Shown piece after piece: positions 6,796 to 8,195 of a DNA stretch of 8,195 nucleotides (position 1 is the first letter of the stretch; each line of letters starts with the position of its first letter). The stretch covers positions 1 through 8,195 of the forward strand of contig JAMORM010000061.1 of assembly GCA_027063585.1 (NCBI GenBank), given 5' to 3'. The notes below the pieces were generated by a model. That model had not been told where the DNA came from, did not search any database, and worked only from the letters and a program-made list of their open reading frames with translations. Source of the DNA: Sulfurimonas sp. (lineage in GTDB: Bacteria; Campylobacterota; Campylobacteria; Campylobacterales; Sulfurimonadaceae). The position numbers and the translations under genes were made by a program.

Positions 6796-6830
6796 TTTAC
6801 CAATCAAACAAAACAAAAAAGGACTTCATT

Positions 6831-7217
6831 ATGAAAACTCTGGCAAAAATCTTTTTCGCTCTTCTCTTAGGTGCAACACTTGTTCAGGCGACTGCATTTA
6901 GTAAAGATGCAAAATTTAGAACGACGACCGTACATATCACGGCAGACAAACCGCTCACGACCGGTGCAAACACGGTTATTGTCACTATCAAAAAGAACGG
7001 TAAACCTCTCACTGATGCACAGGTGGCTCTCAAAGCATTTATGCCTGCAATGCCGGGAATGCCTGCCATGAGTTCAAAAACAAATGCAACCAATCTTGGA
7101 AACGGTCAATACAAAGCAACACTCAACCTTGCTATGAGCGGAACTTGGCAGCTGCATATATTTATAACACCAAAAAAGGGGAAAAGATCTCGTGTGAAAA
7201 CAACACTCAACTTTTAA
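6831..7217 (+). CDS. Exported YtkA-like protein with Met-rich copper-binding motif
   Basis: This is a small periplasmic protein of 128 residues and the first gene of the copper operon. A Sec signal peptide is clear (MKTLAKIFFALLLGATLVQA, probable cleavage after A20). The remainder is a single beta-sandwich-like domain of the YtkA/FixH-like type: a strand region at 30-70, the loop MPAMPGMPAM at 71-80, a GNGQYKATLNLAMSGTWQL stretch at 90-108, and a basic tail. The four methionines spaced by Pro/Ala/Gly are suited to Cu(I) or Ag(I) binding; the protein has no cysteine and only two histidines (35 and 109). By position it could act as a periplasmic copper carrier or chaperone for the multicopper oxidase or for CusA, taking the place of CopC or CusF; that is inference. 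Its stop is 25 bp before the copA start, so they are very probably co-transcribed. Confidence 0.85.
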   Translation: MKTLAKIFFALLLGATLVQATAFSKDAKFRTTTVHITADKPLTTGANTVIVTIKKNGKPLTDAQVALKAFMPAMPGMPAMSSKTNATNLGNGQYKATLNLAMSGTWQLHIFITPKKGKRSRVKTTLNF

Positions 7218-7242
7218 ATTCGGCACCACAAAGGCAGCTATT

Positions 7243-8195
7243 ATGGAAAATATATCAAGAAGAAGATTTGTCAAGGGTGTTGTTGCCTCCAACTTAGCAC
7301 TCTCAAGCATTAATTTACATGCTGATACAAAAATAACGACCAGGCAAAACACAACTGAGCTCAGCGGTACTATTTTTCATCTCAGTATTGATAAAACTCT
7401 TGTAAATGTAACCGGAGATCCTTCTTTTGCAACAGCGGTAAATTCCATGCTTGCAGGTCCGACTTTACGATGGAAAGAGGGAGATACCGTTACGTTACAT
7501 GTAACCAATAATTTAAGTGAATCTTCTTCTATTCATTGGCACGGAATTATTCTTCCCTTTCAAATGGACGGTGTTCCCGGCATCAGTTTTGAGGGTATTG
7601 CTCCGGGTGGAACATTTACCTATACCTTTACAGTGCGTCAAAATGGAACATTTTGGTATCACTCTCATTCTGGTTTTCAAGAGCAAACCGGTGTATACGG
7701 GGCAATTGTAATTGAGCCAAAAGAGGCAGAGCCATATGAGTATGACAAAGATTATATTGTTGTTTTATCTGATTATTCAGATGAAAAACCTGCAACTATT
7801 TACAGAAAGCTCAAACTCTCTGCTGATTATTACAACTTTAATCAAAGAACCGTAGGCGATTTTTTCTCCGAAGTCAAAGAAAAAGGCTTTTTAGAGGCCT
7901 TTAGAGAGCGTCAAATATGGAATAAAATGCGTATGTCCGACAGAGACCTTTCTGATGTCACGGGCTATACTTACACCTTTTTAATGAATGGACAAAATCC
8001 GGCAACACGGTTTCAAGCAGACTTTGCAAACGGCGAAAAAATCAGACTCCGCTTTATTAACGCTGCGGCAATGACCTTTTTTGACGTACGCATTCCCGGA
8101 CTTACAATGACGGTTGTCGCAGCAGACGGGAACAATATACAACCCGTCAATGTGGATGAATTTCGCATAGGTGTTGCGGAGACTTATGATGTTAT
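7243..8195 (+). CDS. copA: CopA/PcoA-family multicopper oxidase, Tat-exported, C-terminus cut by window edge
   Basis: This is a periplasmic multicopper oxidase of the copper-resistance CopA/PcoA family (not the P-type ATPase of the same name). Such enzymes oxidise Cu(I) to the less toxic Cu(II) and reduce oxygen to water at a trinuclear centre. The frame is open for 317 codons to the right edge; full-length relatives have about 550-610 residues. The start is supported by AAAGG at 7230-7234, eight bases before the ATG. Residues 5-11 (SRRRFVK) are a textbook twin-arginine motif, followed by a short hydrophobic stretch and likely cleavage after A27. The first cupredoxin domain has two of the four copper-ligand motifs: HWHG (98-101) and HSHSGFQEQTG (140-150). 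A second domain begins near 165. The other two motifs (HxxHxH and HCHxxxH) and any Met-rich insert lie beyond the window. It is the second gene of the operon led by the ytkA-like gene. Confidence 0.93.
   Translation, partial: MENISRRRFVKGVVASNLALSSINLHADTKITTRQNTTELSGTIFHLSIDKTLVNVTGDPSFATAVNSMLAGPTLRWKEGDTVTLHVTNNLSESSSIHWHGIILPFQMDGVPGISFEGIAPGGTFTYTFTVRQNGTFWYHSHSGFQEQTGVYGAIVIEPKEAEPYEYDKDYIVVLSDYSDEKPATIYRKLKLSADYYNFNQRTVGDFFSEVKEKGFLEAFRERQIWNKMRMSDRDLSDVTGYTYTFLMNGQNPATRFQADFANGEKIRLRFINAAAMTFFDVRIPGLTMTVVAADGNNIQPVNVDEFRIGVAETYDV

Noticed and set aside
7218..7242. Terminator or separate promoter between the ytkA-like gene and copA
   Set aside because: The 25-bp gap contains only the copA ribosome site (AAAGG). 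No hairpin or -10 box is visible, so the two genes are treated as one operon.
7074..7352. Antisense open frame across the ytkA-like/copA junction
   Set aside because: It overlaps two well-supported genes on the plus strand, and its translation shows no domain or plausible signal.

Overview
The window looks like chromosomal DNA from a member of the Campylobacterota, most plausibly a Sulfurimonas-like sulfur oxidiser. This rests on the AT-rich composition, short intergenic gaps, protein style and gene content. The genus is an inference, because no RNA gene or marker gene is present. The theme is copper/silver detoxification and its regulation, with a Dps-like ferritin nearby.

Layout. (1) At the left edge, on the minus strand, is a UMF1-family (Atg22-like) major facilitator permease whose C-terminus runs off the window. 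(2) Divergent from it is a complete cusA, a heavy-metal RND pump carrying the methionine residues typical of the Cu(I)/Ag(I) branch. A hairpin terminator spans its stop codon. (3) Convergent with cusA is a 171-residue Dps-like ferritin with a bacterioferritin-type di-iron site and a cysteine pair ('thioferritin' type). It is preceded by a striking double dyad. (4) Upstream of the ferritin, on the same minus strand, is a two-component pair: an OmpR-family response regulator overlapping a histidine kinase that probably starts at TTG. (5) Divergent from the regulator is a copper operon on the plus strand. It holds a small exported YtkA-like protein with a methionine-rich motif, then a Tat-exported multicopper oxidase of the CopA/PcoA family that runs off the right edge.

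How it may work together. The YtkA-like protein and the multicopper oxidase would bind and oxidise Cu(I) in the periplasm, and CusA would drive Cu(I)/Ag(I) out through the envelope. The two-component system sits between these genes and probably senses the metal. The best evidence for a shared regulon is in the DNA. A nearly identical 15-bp element, CACAAAC(C/A)CTACACA, occurs upstream of cusA and of the ytkA-like/copA operon. In both places it lies exactly 9 bp before the -10 box and contains 11-bp-spaced CACA half-sites, as expected for an OmpR/PhoB-type activator. No CusB, CusC, CusF or copper P-type ATPase gene lies inside the window.

No stretch longer than about 120 bp lacks a gene. I saw no RNA genes, insertion sequences, CRISPR arrays or attachment sites.
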